Shown here piece after piece: positions 17,719-26,226 of a stretch of DNA of 64,000 nt (position 1 is the first letter of the stretch; every line of letters begins with the position of its first letter). The stretch spans positions 2,389,644-2,453,643 of the forward strand of contig NZ_CP077717.1 of assembly GCF_019175345.1 (NCBI RefSeq), written 5' to 3'. Both the position numbers and the translations under genes were made by a program. The stretch comes from Saccharolobus shibatae B12 (GTDB taxonomy: Archaea; Thermoproteota; Thermoprotei_A; Sulfolobales; Sulfolobaceae). Under the pieces are notes generated by a model that was given only the letters and a program-made list of their open reading frames with translations, made no database searches and was not told the DNA's origin.

Positions 17719-18335
17719 GCTTCCCTTTGCTTTATTTTTACTATTCTTTTCTATTTCTCACGTTCTGGTCAGGAATAATATTATTTAGAAGAGATATTTA
17801 CAAAACATTTGTTCCTTCTTGTGTGAGAAATGGGAAAGATACATATAAAAAAAGAAAAAGAAGAGGCCCCTTTGACCATGATTTAATGAGTCATGGAAAG
17901 AATAAACACACCGTTTCAGATTCTCCACGAAGAGACTCATCTTCTTAGAAAGAAGAGTAATTATTCTTTTTGTTTTTCTGTCTTGCATCCTCTTTTCTAC
18001 CTCTATATGTAAATTTTTGCGTTACCGCTTGAAGAACAATTTTTATTGATAACAATAAATAAATACTATGATATAATAATCTCAACACGAAATACTCGTT
18101 TACTTAACAATCTCTAAAAAGAGAATGCTATTAAGGTAGTTTAAAAAAGATAAGCATAGAGAGAATTGATGAAAATGATATTGCGTTAATGAACTCTGTT
18201 TAGCCCATCCATGGGCTATATAAAGAAAGTTAAAGAAAAACCGTAGTTTATTTGAGCTTTTCAGCACCACTTTTTGCAAACTCAAATAAAGCAGAGTAGT
18301 TTTGTAAATATTTCTGCAATGCGCAAAAAACACAA

Positions 18336-18611
18336 CTAACCCGTGTTTCTCACGGTCTCTAAAACACGGTTTGCTTTCTCAACAGCTTTCTTGATAATGA
18401 ATTCTCTTAACTTATCGTTAATTTCACACGCTCTCATTAGTAAATCATCACTTGGCGCATATCCCTTCATCATCTTATAATACCACGGTTTCGAAATTAT
18501 CTTTTCCTCCATCATTTCCCTAAACACATAACTGAATTGCTTAACCAACTCCTTCTTGTCATTACTATCAAGAATTGATATAATGAATTGTAAATCCTCC
18601 TTTGAAACCAT
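18336..18611 (-). CDS. 91-residue plasmid protein with helix-turn-helix-like segment
   Basis: A helical protein of 91 residues. Residues 40-65 (WYYKMMKGYAPSDDLLMRA) resemble the helix-turn-helix of the element's integrase (IYRYLNGQI...PDEVVEKA), suggesting a small DNA-binding protein such as a regulator or excision factor. The ATG lies about 25 bases after a TATA-like CTTATATA on the minus strand, so the message is probably leaderless. Two copies of a GGGGTRTATAAG repeat overlap that promoter (18625-18661), fitting autoregulation. Function is inferred only. Confidence 0.55.
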   Translation of the reverse strand: MVSKEDLQFIISILDSNDKKELVKQFSYVFREMMEEKIISKPWYYKMMKGYAPSDDLLMRACEINDKLREFIIKKAVEKANRVLETVRNTG

Positions 18612-19322
18612 AATTCAAAATAGTCTACCGGGGTATATAAGCTTATACTGGGGTGTATAAGATCTTCACGCCGAATTTTATAATTACCAAATTTTACATT
18701 ATTATAATATAAGCAAACAGCGTTTTAACGACGTCATTTTGCTTTCACCGACGCCCTCCCCAGTTCATCATGCTAAAAAGCAGAGGAAGGGGGGAGGGGG
18801 GTATGGTACTTACGACAGCTTAAAAGCTGCTTGGGTCTGCTCCAAGTTTGCTTAAGCACGCCTTATTTCTGCTTAAGCATGCTTATAATATGCTAAAGTT
18901 AACTAATCAAAATAGCTATTATGAAGATGCTGACTAGGTTTAGATAAACTCCACGTGGGTTCTTTTATCTTTATATGCCTTTGCCTCCGCGTATTGAGGG
19001 CGTAAAGCCTTAATTGTTTAAACTTTTCGGTGAGAGAGAACATCAAATTTATAAAAATTGAATAAATCACGGGGTTTTATGGTCTCATGTAGAGTCGTTA
19101 GATAAATTCAATTAATCTTTGTAAGAATATTTGAAAATTATTATTCTTATAGGAATAATATTACTTGGTTGACTATTTAGGTCACGGTGGTCCAACCAAA
19201 AATACTATTATTTTTTAAAACACGTGGTAACTTTTTTCACATTTTAATAGCAATTTGAGTTGGGACATCGTGACCAAAAATGTACATGACAGTTTAAAAA
19301 TTCAATTAAAAAATTCAAAATT
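18612..19322. other. 711-bp non-coding region between the 91-residue gene and repA
   Basis: No convincing gene. It contains the promoter repeats of the 91-residue gene, a G-rich tract (18785-18801), two copies of TGCTTAAGCAYGC spaced 21 bp (18849-18861 and 18870-18882), and an imperfect inverted repeat centred on CCACGTGG (about 18942-18970). It lies downstream of repA and could contain origin functions. Confidence 0.5.
18625..18661. promoter_or_regulatory. tandem operator-like repeats over the 91-residue gene promoter
   Basis: CTACCGGGGTATATAAG (18625-18641) and ATACTGGGGTGTATAAG (18645-18661) start 20 bp apart, about two helical turns. The first overlaps the TATA-like box of the minus-strand gene that starts at 18611. 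A further exact copy lies at 17446-17462. Confidence 0.55.
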
Positions 19323-21920
19323 TCAGCTGAATTCCATATGTTCTTCATCTATCCATCTACATAAATTCCTCTTTTCACACCAATCCAATAGTTCAAAAGC
19401 CCTGAGTCCTAACTCATCTTGTAAGTCCTTCATACTTCTAACTTTGCCCTTATATTGTGAATATAACTCTATTAATGAATTAGACACACCCACACTATCA
19501 TTCCCCCCCGTGTTATCCTCCTTTAGTTTAATTCCAACATAACACCAATCCCTTTCACCACCTATCCTTTTCCTTTGTTTTACTATCCTGAATCTACTCT
19601 CAAGTCTTTTCGTGAATGTGCTTTGAGGTTCAGGCGTTTTCTCATTCTCATCACACCACTCAGTATACATACTATATAACTTCTTCACAGACACAAACAA
19701 ATCGCCGTTCTTAGGGTCATATTCTACTTTCCCACTCTCAATTAGGTCTTTAATGAACGCATAAACAGAATCTGAAGCCCTTTCCCACTTCTCTTTAATA
19801 TCTGCACTACTATCCTCAAAATCAAACTTCTTCTGCTGAATCACGCGTGCAAAAGCCAATATCGCCACCGTGATTATTCCCTCAATCTCGTCTTTTGTAA
19901 ATACCTTATTAAAGAACGGTTCGATCTTGAATTGGTGTGGGAACTCTATTGCTAACCATCTCCTCCAGAAACCATAAGTCTGGTCTTTTACTATCGGCAA
20001 TTCATTCGTTGAGTTGATCAGTTTAGCATAATTTATGAAATATATAGGGTCTTTGAACTTCTTTTGTCCCTCAATATAGTCGCCCCCCGTGAGTTTCTTA
20101 AATATATCAGTATTAGTTACCCTGAATGCAAAGAGTTCAGCACTAATATTCGCAAGTTTATGGTATAGCTCAATGGAAGCAAACTTGTCCCCCTCCATAA
20201 TCCTCTTTAAAGATACTGCAGAAACATTATCTTTACCAAGAATCGTTAGTAGAAGGTTTAGGAATGTAGTTTTTCCATCTGAACCGTTACCCACAAGTAA
20301 TATCGCCTTATTAAAGTCATACCGTGGGTAAAGTGTATATCCTATAATCTCAAATAGGAGTACCCACTTATCGTCAACCCACTGCTTAAACACCTCAAAT
20401 GCCCTGGGGCAAAGCCGTGATGCTAACTCCTCAATATCTTGTACTGTTATCTCCTTCCTCTCAAACCTCATTATTTCATCAATCTTAACATTCCATGGTA
20501 TGTAATGGAAAGCATACACGCGTGGTGTCCTCTCCTTTGTATCATACCATATTATGCCCTTCTCATTCCATTCCAGGGTACCATTCCTAAATGCTATCCT
20601 CATAGGCTCTTTTACTAATGGTATAAGTGTTCTCCTCATTATCTCCTCTTTAATATTCCTCACGACACGTGACTTATCAGAACCTAATGGGAAGTCCTTA
20701 TACTCCTCTAATTTATTATTAATTACTTCCTCTATAGTCACGTCAAAGGGCTCATAAATCCCCTTTTTCTTACTAAACCTAAATAGACCAATTACCCACT
20801 CCTTAACCTGGTCTCTTCCCTTAAACGTTACAAGTCTGTGCTCACGCGTGATTTCTTCAGCAATAGCCTCAATCATTATCTGTTTAGCCTTGGACTTGTC
20901 CTTTTCCGATACCTTCTTAGCTTCAAGATACTTTGATACTACACTCCACGCGTTTTTGAGGGTAACCAAGAAGTATTTACGTGAATCCCACTTCTCGTTA
21001 TTCTTAGCCTTAGAGTCTTCCGGTAAAACCTGGAGTATTAGATCCGGGTCCCTAAGCCCGTGATATAACAGTGTTTTAATTACTCTGAAGTCCCCACGAC
21101 TCCTATCAATCCCTACATCAGCATAAGTTTTACCTTCACAAATAACTTTGTACTCCACACTATCGTGCTTAAGCTTTTCACAAATCTCGTTTTTAGCTTC
21201 TTCAACACTCTTGAATCTGTTCTTCTTCTTAAGTTCAGCAATTAACTCCTCATATTCCTTATCTTCCGTATTTTTTTGACCATCTTTTTTCTTACCACCA
21301 ACCCACCCCCGTGCTGAACTGCTTAACTCAATCCCTAACTTCTTACCCTTTTCAGCCAAAAACCTCAACAAACCTTTGAGGTCAGCTTTCATTATTTCAT
21401 TATTATTTAATGGGATATAGCACGTGGTGTAGTCTTGTCCTTTCCATGGACACTTGTCAGTATTGCAGTGCTTATGGTTAATGCACGACTCTGGTCCTAA
21501 CACATAACTGCTAAAGCTCTGTAGGTCAGCTATCCCTTTGCCGTCTTTAGTAAACACGGGGTTAAACTTGTGCTCTGGAATGTCATCAGCAGTGACGTAA
21601 ACATGAAGTCCACCGTGAGGTGTATCGACACAGAGAGTCTTACTGCACAGTTTGTTAAGTTCATCTTCACTAATCCACGATTTCAGCAGTTCCTTATTCT
21701 CAAAGTCTAAGATTACCAAGTTCTTCTGACCGCCCGGTACTGCATAGTTGTAACCCTTCTCAATCATCTCCAGGTATTGTTTCTTCTCTTCATCAGTCAG
21801 AGGTGTCGTGCTATATTTTTCCCAACCTTTGATCACTGATATTTTGGTCCCTGGGGCAATGGGGAAGATAGCAAAGCCGTGGTCGATGAACCACTTAGCC
21901 CACTGCAGTCTCTCACTCAA
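19323..21920 (-). CDS. repA: plasmid primase-polymerase/SF3 helicase replication protein
   Basis: An 865-residue protein of the pRN1 ORF904 type that would prime and unwind plasmid DNA. The N-terminal prim-pol domain (about 1-200) shows the metal-binding pair D72/E74 in ILDFEN, H106 in HGGLHVYV and D132 in GIADLQSF, followed by a zinc knuckle with C146, C152, C157 and C167. The C-terminal SF3 helicase has Walker A VGNGSDGKTT (543-552) and motif C in NSTNELP. A winged-helix-like tail ends the protein. TTG start with GGTGATG ribosome-binding sequence. All key residues are present, so it is probably functional. Confidence 0.92.
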   Translation of the reverse strand: MSERLQWAKWFIDHGFAIFPIAPGTKISVIKGWEKYSTTPLTDEEKKQYLEMIEKGYNYAVPGGQKNLVILDFENKELLKSWISEDELNKLCSKTLCVDTPHGGLHVYVTADDIPEHKFNPVFTKDGKGIADLQSFSSYVLGPESCINHKHCNTDKCPWKGQDYTTCYIPLNNNEIMKADLKGLLRFLAEKGKKLGIELSSSARGWVGGKKKDGQKNTEDKEYEELIAELKKKNRFKSVEEAKNEICEKLKHDSVEYKVICEGKTYADVGIDRSRGDFRVIKTLLYHGLRDPDLILQVLPEDSKAKNNEKWDSRKYFLVTLKNAWSVVSKYLEAKKVSEKDKSKAKQIMIEAIAEEITREHRLVTFKGRDQVKEWVIGLFRFSKKKGIYEPFDVTIEEVINNKLEEYKDFPLGSDKSRVVRNIKEEIMRRTLIPLVKEPMRIAFRNGTLEWNEKGIIWYDTKERTPRVYAFHYIPWNVKIDEIMRFERKEITVQDIEELASRLCPRAFEVFKQWVDDKWVLLFEIIGYTLYPRYDFNKAILLVGNGSDGKTTFLNLLLTILGKDNVSAVSLKRIMEGDKFASIELYHKLANISAELFAFRVTNTDIFKKLTGGDYIEGQKKFKDPIYFINYAKLINSTNELPIVKDQTYGFWRRWLAIEFPHQFKIEPFFNKVFTKDEIEGIITVAILAFARVIQQKKFDFEDSSADIKEKWERASDSVYAFIKDLIESGKVEYDPKNGDLFVSVKKLYSMYTEWCDENEKTPEPQSTFTKRLESRFRIVKQRKRIGGERDWCYVGIKLKEDNTGGNDSVGVSNSLIELYSQYKGKVRSMKDLQDELGLRAFELLDWCEKRNLCRWIDEEHMEFS

Positions 21921-21926
21921 CTTTCA

Positions 21927-22022
21927 TCACCCTTCTGGGTTCGCGGGGCACTCGGCATAATACCCTATATACCCGCAAACTGAGGAGTCTGTAAAGCAGT
22001 GCCTCCCAAACGGGCATAAAGG
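21927..22022 (-). CDS. possible Cys-rich small reading frame upstream of repA
   Basis: An open frame on the minus strand ending in the ribosome-binding region of repA. Its last 31 codons have four cysteines spaced C-x5-C-x6-C-x8-C (LCPFGRHCFTDSSVCGYIGYY is the core up to the third spacer). The frame is open back to 22117 but has no ATG, GTG or TTG, so the start is unknown. Either a small metal-binding protein with an unusual start, a remnant, or chance. Confidence 0.25.
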   Translation of the reverse strand, partial: PLCPFGRHCFTDSSVCGYIGYYAECPANPEG

Positions 22023-22086
22023 TTTTTTATTTTGTTTGAGAGAGTTTAGACTAGGATTAGCCGTACGCCCACCCTCCTTAATTTTT

Positions 22087-22371
22087 TTAACTTAATTGCA
22101 CGATTAGCGTGATTTTCTTAATTTTTGTCCAGTCTAGCAAATTTTTTGGAAGACCTATTGCTAGAGTTCCATTCTTGTTAACAGTGTAAAGGGTCTTGAA
22201 GCCGATCGGAATAACATCGTCGTTAATTTTAGCATAAACATAATATTTTTTGCCTTTTTCTATAACTTCTGAAAAAATTTTTGGCACGAACCCATACACG
22301 CGGTCCTTAGCTACTACAACAGTCACGGATGGAATAACAATTTGCTTAACTTCGAGTAACACTTTACTCAC
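22087..22371 (-). CDS. 94-residue AbrB-like small plasmid protein
   Basis: A beta-rich 94-residue protein. Its C-terminal half (TLYTVNKNGTLAIGLPKNLLD) resembles the swapped-hairpin AbrB/SpoVT DNA-binding pattern, with a Gly turn between strands followed by P-x-x-L. It is encoded upstream of repA on the same strand, the position where pRN-type plasmids carry a CopG copy-number repressor, so it may control repA. Divergent from the 276-residue gene across a 130-bp gap. The AbrB assignment is by eye and tentative. Confidence 0.5.
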   Translation of the reverse strand: MSKVLLEVKQIVIPSVTVVVAKDRVYGFVPKIFSEVIEKGKKYYVYAKINDDVIPIGFKTLYTVNKNGTLAIGLPKNLLDWTKIKKITLIVQLS

Positions 22372-22503
22372 CGATAAAATCTGTGAAATTTCGCTATATA
22401 TTAAAATTCGTGAACAAAGCGAAAGGAGGTTAGTCTAAGCGAAATGAGATAAATCGAAAGCAGTACTGTAAATTAATATATTGCTTTTTGCTAAACTGCA
22501 ATT

Positions 22504-23334
22504 ATGAGTGAAAGAGTGAGAGATAAGAGAGATAAAATAAGGAAACTATTAATTGAGAGGAAGGAGGTTAGTAAGGAGGAGCTGGTGAACTTACTTAATG
22601 TTAGCCCACGACGTGTTGAGCAGTTAATTAAGGAGTTAAACGAGAAGTTAATAGAAAAGGGTTTAAGAATAAAAGGAATAGGGAAAAGTCCAAGGAAATA
22701 TGTTTTGGAGAGAATTGAGTATGATGAATTCACGTTAACTCCCGATATCGCTTCACTGTTGCTAGAATTTTCCAATTTAGATACTTCATGCAGACTCGTG
22801 CAGAAGTTCAGGAAAATACTCCCGCGTGCTTTAGAATTATTAAAGGAATCGAAATGGAGATTGTTATATTACACGGCTTTGGCTAGGATTATGACTGGTT
22901 CATTAGCCATTATTCCAGAGAACCGAAAGGTTGAACTAAACGACGAAGATGTTGAATTTCTGAAGCAACATATTTCACGAGAAAATTACAACTTATTCAT
23001 CACCTTTGTGTTTTATAATAGCGACGAGTTATTAAAGAAGTTTTTCAGTAAGTTAAAGTGGTCTGATATTGAAAAGAATCCAGTGCTTTTAACAATAGTT
23101 AAGCTTGTACAAAATAAGGGTTTTCATCGGGAAATTATATGCAGTGTTAGTCCTGAATTCATCGTGTTTTGGGGGTATGGAATGGAAGAACAATTGTTAT
23201 CAGAGTGTTTGCCTAGTAAGCAAGTAGAAGTGTTGGCAAAGTTAGATGAGGTAAGGGAAAGAGTCCTTAAAGTGAGAAATAAAGTTAAAGATCTTCTTGA
23301 CCCCATACAAACGGATAAAGGTATGTTATCTTAG
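22504..23334 (+). CDS. 276-residue plasmid protein with N-terminal winged helix
   Basis: Residues 1-70 form a DeoR-like helix-turn-helix (IRKLLIERKEVSKEELVNLL, SPRRVEQLIKELNEKL) with wing GLRIKGIGKSPRKYVLER. The rest is a long helical domain of no recognised family, ending in a charged coil (LAKLDEVRERVLKVRNKVKDLL). It ends 130 bp before the right attachment site. It could be a regulator of the integrated state or a plasmid maintenance protein. No partner gene is adjacent. Confidence 0.6.
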   Translation: MSERVRDKRDKIRKLLIERKEVSKEELVNLLNVSPRRVEQLIKELNEKLIEKGLRIKGIGKSPRKYVLERIEYDEFTLTPDIASLLLEFSNLDTSCRLVQKFRKILPRALELLKESKWRLLYYTALARIMTGSLAIIPENRKVELNDEDVEFLKQHISRENYNLFITFVFYNSDELLKKFFSKLKWSDIEKNPVLLTIVKLVQNKGFHREIICSVSPEFIVFWGYGMEEQLLSECLPSKQVEVLAKLDEVRERVLKVRNKVKDLLDPIQTDKGMLS

Positions 23335-23463
23335 CAAGAGGATTTAGAAAACACGCGAGAGTAAATGTATATTTGGCATTTTTGTTGAATAATTATTTTT
23401 CGAAATGCTTTAGATGCAAAATAGCACGTGCAAAAGTTAGCCTAAAATGCAAGGTTATGTGTT

Positions 23464-23506
<43 letters not shown>

Positions 23507-23814
23507 ACACTTAAAGTGTTCAATGACTCATGTTCGTTACTTCAAAGCTAATGGAAAAATGTTAGTTTTATTTATAGTAATAAGACGTAAAATATGGTTT
23601 AACTGGGGAGTTAATTACGGGCTATAAGTTTTTGCACACTCCAGCTATAGTCTAAAAAAGTAAAATATTTCAGCAACTAACCAACTAGAGATAATTATTT
23701 ATTAAGCCTTGAAATATAGTGATATTTGGATACTATTTCTGAGAATTAATATTCAATTCAATATATTATAAAACATTTAATCTTATAGATGAAATCTAAT
23801 AGAGTTTAAAACAG
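23507..23814. other. 308-bp AT-rich gap without a gene
   Basis: Lies between the right attachment site and tRNA-Leu. I see no convincing gene, repeat or RNA in it. Confidence 0.5.
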
Positions 23815-23899
23815 TGCGGGGGACGGGATTTGAACCCGTGGAGGCCTTCGCCAGCAGGGCCTAAGCCTGCCCCCTTTGACCTAGCTCGGGCACCCCCGC
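23815..23899 (-). tRNA. tRNA-Leu(TAG)
   Basis: Minus-strand class II tRNA with acceptor GCGGGGG, anticodon stem GCAGG/CCTGC, loop CTTAGGC (anticodon TAG), long variable arm and T-arm ACGGGTTCAAATCCCGT. No intron. Confidence 0.93.
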
Positions 23900-23932
23900 T
23901 CATTATAAAATAAAATTGGAGATTTAAAAAAG

Positions 23933-24202
23933 CTAGTCCTTTACTGTCTCTAAAATGGAAACAACGTTCCAGATAGAGATTCTGGCGTGTGTGGGCATAT
24001 TAGGATCTTGACTTATATCTTCTAAAATTCCAATCGCATTCGCAGCTCTTACCGCAGGGCTTAAACCAAGATCTTGAAGGTTTCTTATTGCATCAGTTGC
24101 TGCTCTTCTAATGTTTCTGGGGACACTCGTATCATTAACTATCTTCTGTAATAAAATTACTGCTTGTTTTATCTTAGCTTCATTGTCATAAGGCATTGAC
24201 AT
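23933..24202 (-). CDS. UPF0147 family protein
   Basis: An 89-residue all-helical protein matching the archaeal UPF0147 family: [20 protein letters not shown] followed by [20 protein letters not shown] and [14 protein letters not shown]. The repeated helical hairpins resemble small HEAT-like units. Function unknown but the family is widely conserved in archaea. It is divergent from the zinc-finger gene at 24253 with a gap of 50 bases. Confidence 0.85.
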
Positions 24203-24252
24203 GTCAAAACACCTCTATTACTTTTTAATATTAGGGAGTTTAAGAATTATTT

Positions 24253-24609
24253 ATGACTAACGAAAGTGAGGTAGGTGTTAAGAAGGCTGCTGAACTTTTA
24301 CGTCAGGGCGCTACAATGTTAGAAGAGGCTTGTCCTATATGCAAAATGCCGCTATTTAAATTGAAAAATGGTGATGTTGTATGTCCAGTTCACGGGAAAG
24401 TTTATATAGTGAAGAGTGATGATGAGGAGAAGATCGTAAAGAGAAATTTGCAGTTAGATGAAATAGAAAGTATATTAATCGATGGTCTATATTTAAGCGC
24501 AAAAAAGATGAAGGAGGATCCATTAGATTCTGACAGGATAATCCAGATTATAAGGTATTTAGATGCATTGGAACGATTAAGGAAGATTAAAATAAATTCT
24601 TCTGAATAA
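24253..24609 (+). CDS. autoantigen p27 (Sjogren/scleroderma) domain zinc protein
   Basis: A 118-residue protein with the ZNRD2/p27-type zinc-binding segment [19 protein letters not shown] followed by VCPVHG (three Cys and a His) preceded by a helix ([15 protein letters not shown]). The family is conserved in archaea and eukaryotes with no settled function. The C-terminal half is helical and charged. Its 3' end overlaps the convergent tmk gene by 23 bases. Confidence 0.75.
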   Translation: MTNESEVGVKKAAELLRQGATMLEEACPICKMPLFKLKNGDVVCPVHGKVYIVKSDDEEKIVKRNLQLDEIESILIDGLYLSAKKMKEDPLDSDRIIQIIRYLDALERLRKIKINSSE

Positions 24610-25156
24610 TTTTTATTGCTTGTTCTAATACTTCATTCTTATCCTTGCTTGCATCTACTATGTAGAAATTATATTCTTTTGCGAGTTTTAGGTATTTTTC
24701 TCTAACTTTTGCTAGGCTTTTAATCTTTTCTTCGAAGTTGAATTTATCATTTTTTATTCTACTGATAGCAACTTCAATTGGTAAGTCTAATAATATTACC
24801 ATATCTGGTTTAGGGAAATAGGAATTCACCATTTTTATCCATTGCTCATCTACTCCTAGAGCCCCTTGATAGGCTATGCTGGAGAAATAATATCTGTCAA
24901 GTATTATTAGATCAGCATCCTTTATTTTAGATAGCCAATTAACGTGTATTTCTCGGTCTGCTGCAAAGAGCAATACTAATAGGATTGGATCATTCCAGCC
25001 AATTTTTTCTATTAACTTTATTATATCTTCAGAAAATGGCTCTCTCGTAACAATCACGTCCAGTTTCATTTTAGATTCTAGATGCTCCTTTAATAGATTC
25101 GCAAGTGTTGTTTTGCCTGACCCATCTATTCCTTCAATTGCAATTAGCTTTTGCAT
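24587..25156 (-). CDS. tmk: thymidylate kinase
   Basis: Phosphorylates dTMP to dTDP for DNA synthesis. The 189-residue protein has the P-loop GIDGSGKTT (residues 8-16), the substrate motif TREP followed by the lid region, and [12 protein letters not shown], the family DRY motif. Length is typical. It overlaps the start region of the upstream Clp1-like kinase end by 13 bases, so both lie in one minus-strand operon. A second tmk-like gene elsewhere in the genome cannot be excluded. Confidence 0.92.
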   Translation of the reverse strand: MQKLIAIEGIDGSGKTTLANLLKEHLESKMKLDVIVTREPFSEDIIKLIEKIGWNDPILLVLLFAADREIHVNWLSKIKDADLIILDRYYFSSIAYQGALGVDEQWIKMVNSYFPKPDMVILLDLPIEVAISRIKNDKFNFEEKIKSLAKVREKYLKLAKEYNFYIVDASKDKNEVLEQAIKIIQKNLF

Positions 25157-26226
25157 TTTCTAAATCTAATTCTTCTTTCCTCAAATTTATCATTTAAGCT
25201 AATATACCCTAAAACTAATCCTGTAAACTTGTTTACTCTACTTAGTATTGTTATTTCGTTTACCTTTAGGTCAACTAATAGGGCGGCTCCTATGATTTTC
25301 TTATTTTCTATTATGCCTAGTAGTGCTCCTTTTAGTAAATTAAGTGGTATATAATAACCTACACATGGTTCTTCGTCAGATAGTTGTATATACTCTCCCC
25401 ATGCGCAATATAGAATGTTTGATATTTGTTTTCCTAATAAATTTTCAGATAGGGTTTTTATGTTCTTTGCTTCATTAAAATATCTCTCATATTTTGCTAT
25501 TCTATTTACTTTTCTTTCAGATCTAGACTTATGCAGATTTACGCTTTTTAAAAGAATTGCTTTGTTTCTATAATTTTCAGGTAATGAATCTTTTATTTTC
25601 CGATCAAATACTATTATATAATCAGGATCAATTGTGTATATTAATTCGAATTTGTGTAACATTGAATTTAGTCCAACAGTCCACCCATCAGTGTCTATTA
25701 CTGTTAGTTTTTCCTTTGGTGTTGTTTCATAGAGTCTCAATATTTTTTGAACGTGTAGTCTAGGATTCGTTGAAGGTGTTATATCTCCAAAGAATTCTAG
25801 AGTATCATACCCAAGCTCCTCTAGATTAAGGGTTTTTCTCATCGGTTTTAATTCTGCTATGAAGGTTGGTAGAAATAAAGTGGATTGCCCAACATCTGCA
25901 TCTATAATCTTCAAGTAAGAAGTGGCAAGGTTGGTGAATAGATTGGTCAAGTAGGTTTTTCCGGAATCTATGTTTCCTAGAAGCAATACTACTCCTCTTG
26001 TGTTTATAATCTCTTCAACTATTTCATCCCATCTTAAATTTAAATTGCCTAACAGCTTTTTACAATCCATCTCTAACCTTGTATTTTCATCATAAACAAG
26101 AGTATACGTCTTATCTGATGGTATTGTTAATAAATCGTTTTTCTGTATCTCTATTCCAAGTATTCTAGCCTCTCCCTCTAAAACTTTTATTGTACAAGGC
26201 CCTTGTATTATCTGTTCTTTTTTCAT
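25144..26226 (-). CDS. Clp1/Grc3-type polynucleotide 5'-kinase
   Basis: A 360-residue protein with an N-terminal beta-rich domain (about 1-65, containing CTIKVLEGEARILGIEI), a central kinase domain with Walker A LGNIDSGKTYL (about residues 83-93), the Clp1 motif DADVGQST and Walker B-like VIDTDGWTVG, and a C-terminal beta domain. Archaeal Clp1/Grc3 relatives phosphorylate 5'-OH ends of RNA and sometimes DNA. The gene order tmk, Clp1-like kinase, RuvC-like protein on the same strand with 4-13 base overlaps suggests a nucleic-acid end-processing unit. Confidence 0.85.
   Translation of the reverse strand: MKKEQIIQGPCTIKVLEGEARILGIEIQKNDLLTIPSDKTYTLVYDENTRLEMDCKKLLGNLNLRWDEIVEEIINTRGVVLLLGNIDSGKTYLTNLFTNLATSYLKIIDADVGQSTLFLPTFIAELKPMRKTLNLEELGYDTLEFFGDITPSTNPRLHVQKILRLYETTPKEKLTVIDTDGWTVGLNSMLHKFELIYTIDPDYIIVFDRKIKDSLPENYRNKAILLKSVNLHKSRSERKVNRIAKYERYFNEAKNIKTLSENLLGKQISNILYCAWGEYIQLSDEEPCVGYYIPLNLLKGALLGIIENKKIIGAALLVDLKVNEITILSRVNKFTGLVLGYISLNDKFEERRIRFRKCKS

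Larger units (their letters stand above)
16921..18335. other. 1.4-kb non-coding region of the integrated plasmid
   Basis: No convincing gene. An open frame at 17538-17948 has composition unlike a protein. The region holds several structured elements listed separately: a 17-bp inverted repeat, C-rich and G-rich tracts, a small hairpin (CTAGCCAC/GTGGCTAG at 17362-17383), one copy of a 17-bp repeat and a 28-bp palindrome. Such a region in a small plasmid is a natural place for a replication origin or regulatory RNAs; this is inference. Confidence 0.6.

Noticed and set aside
17538-17948. 136-codon open frame in the plasmid non-coding region
   Set aside because: The composition is erratic, it spans the 28-bp palindrome, it lacks a good start context and no domain pattern is seen; more likely non-coding.
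20089-21063. Several plus-strand frames inside repA
   Set aside because: Opposite the conserved replication protein; no motifs of their own.
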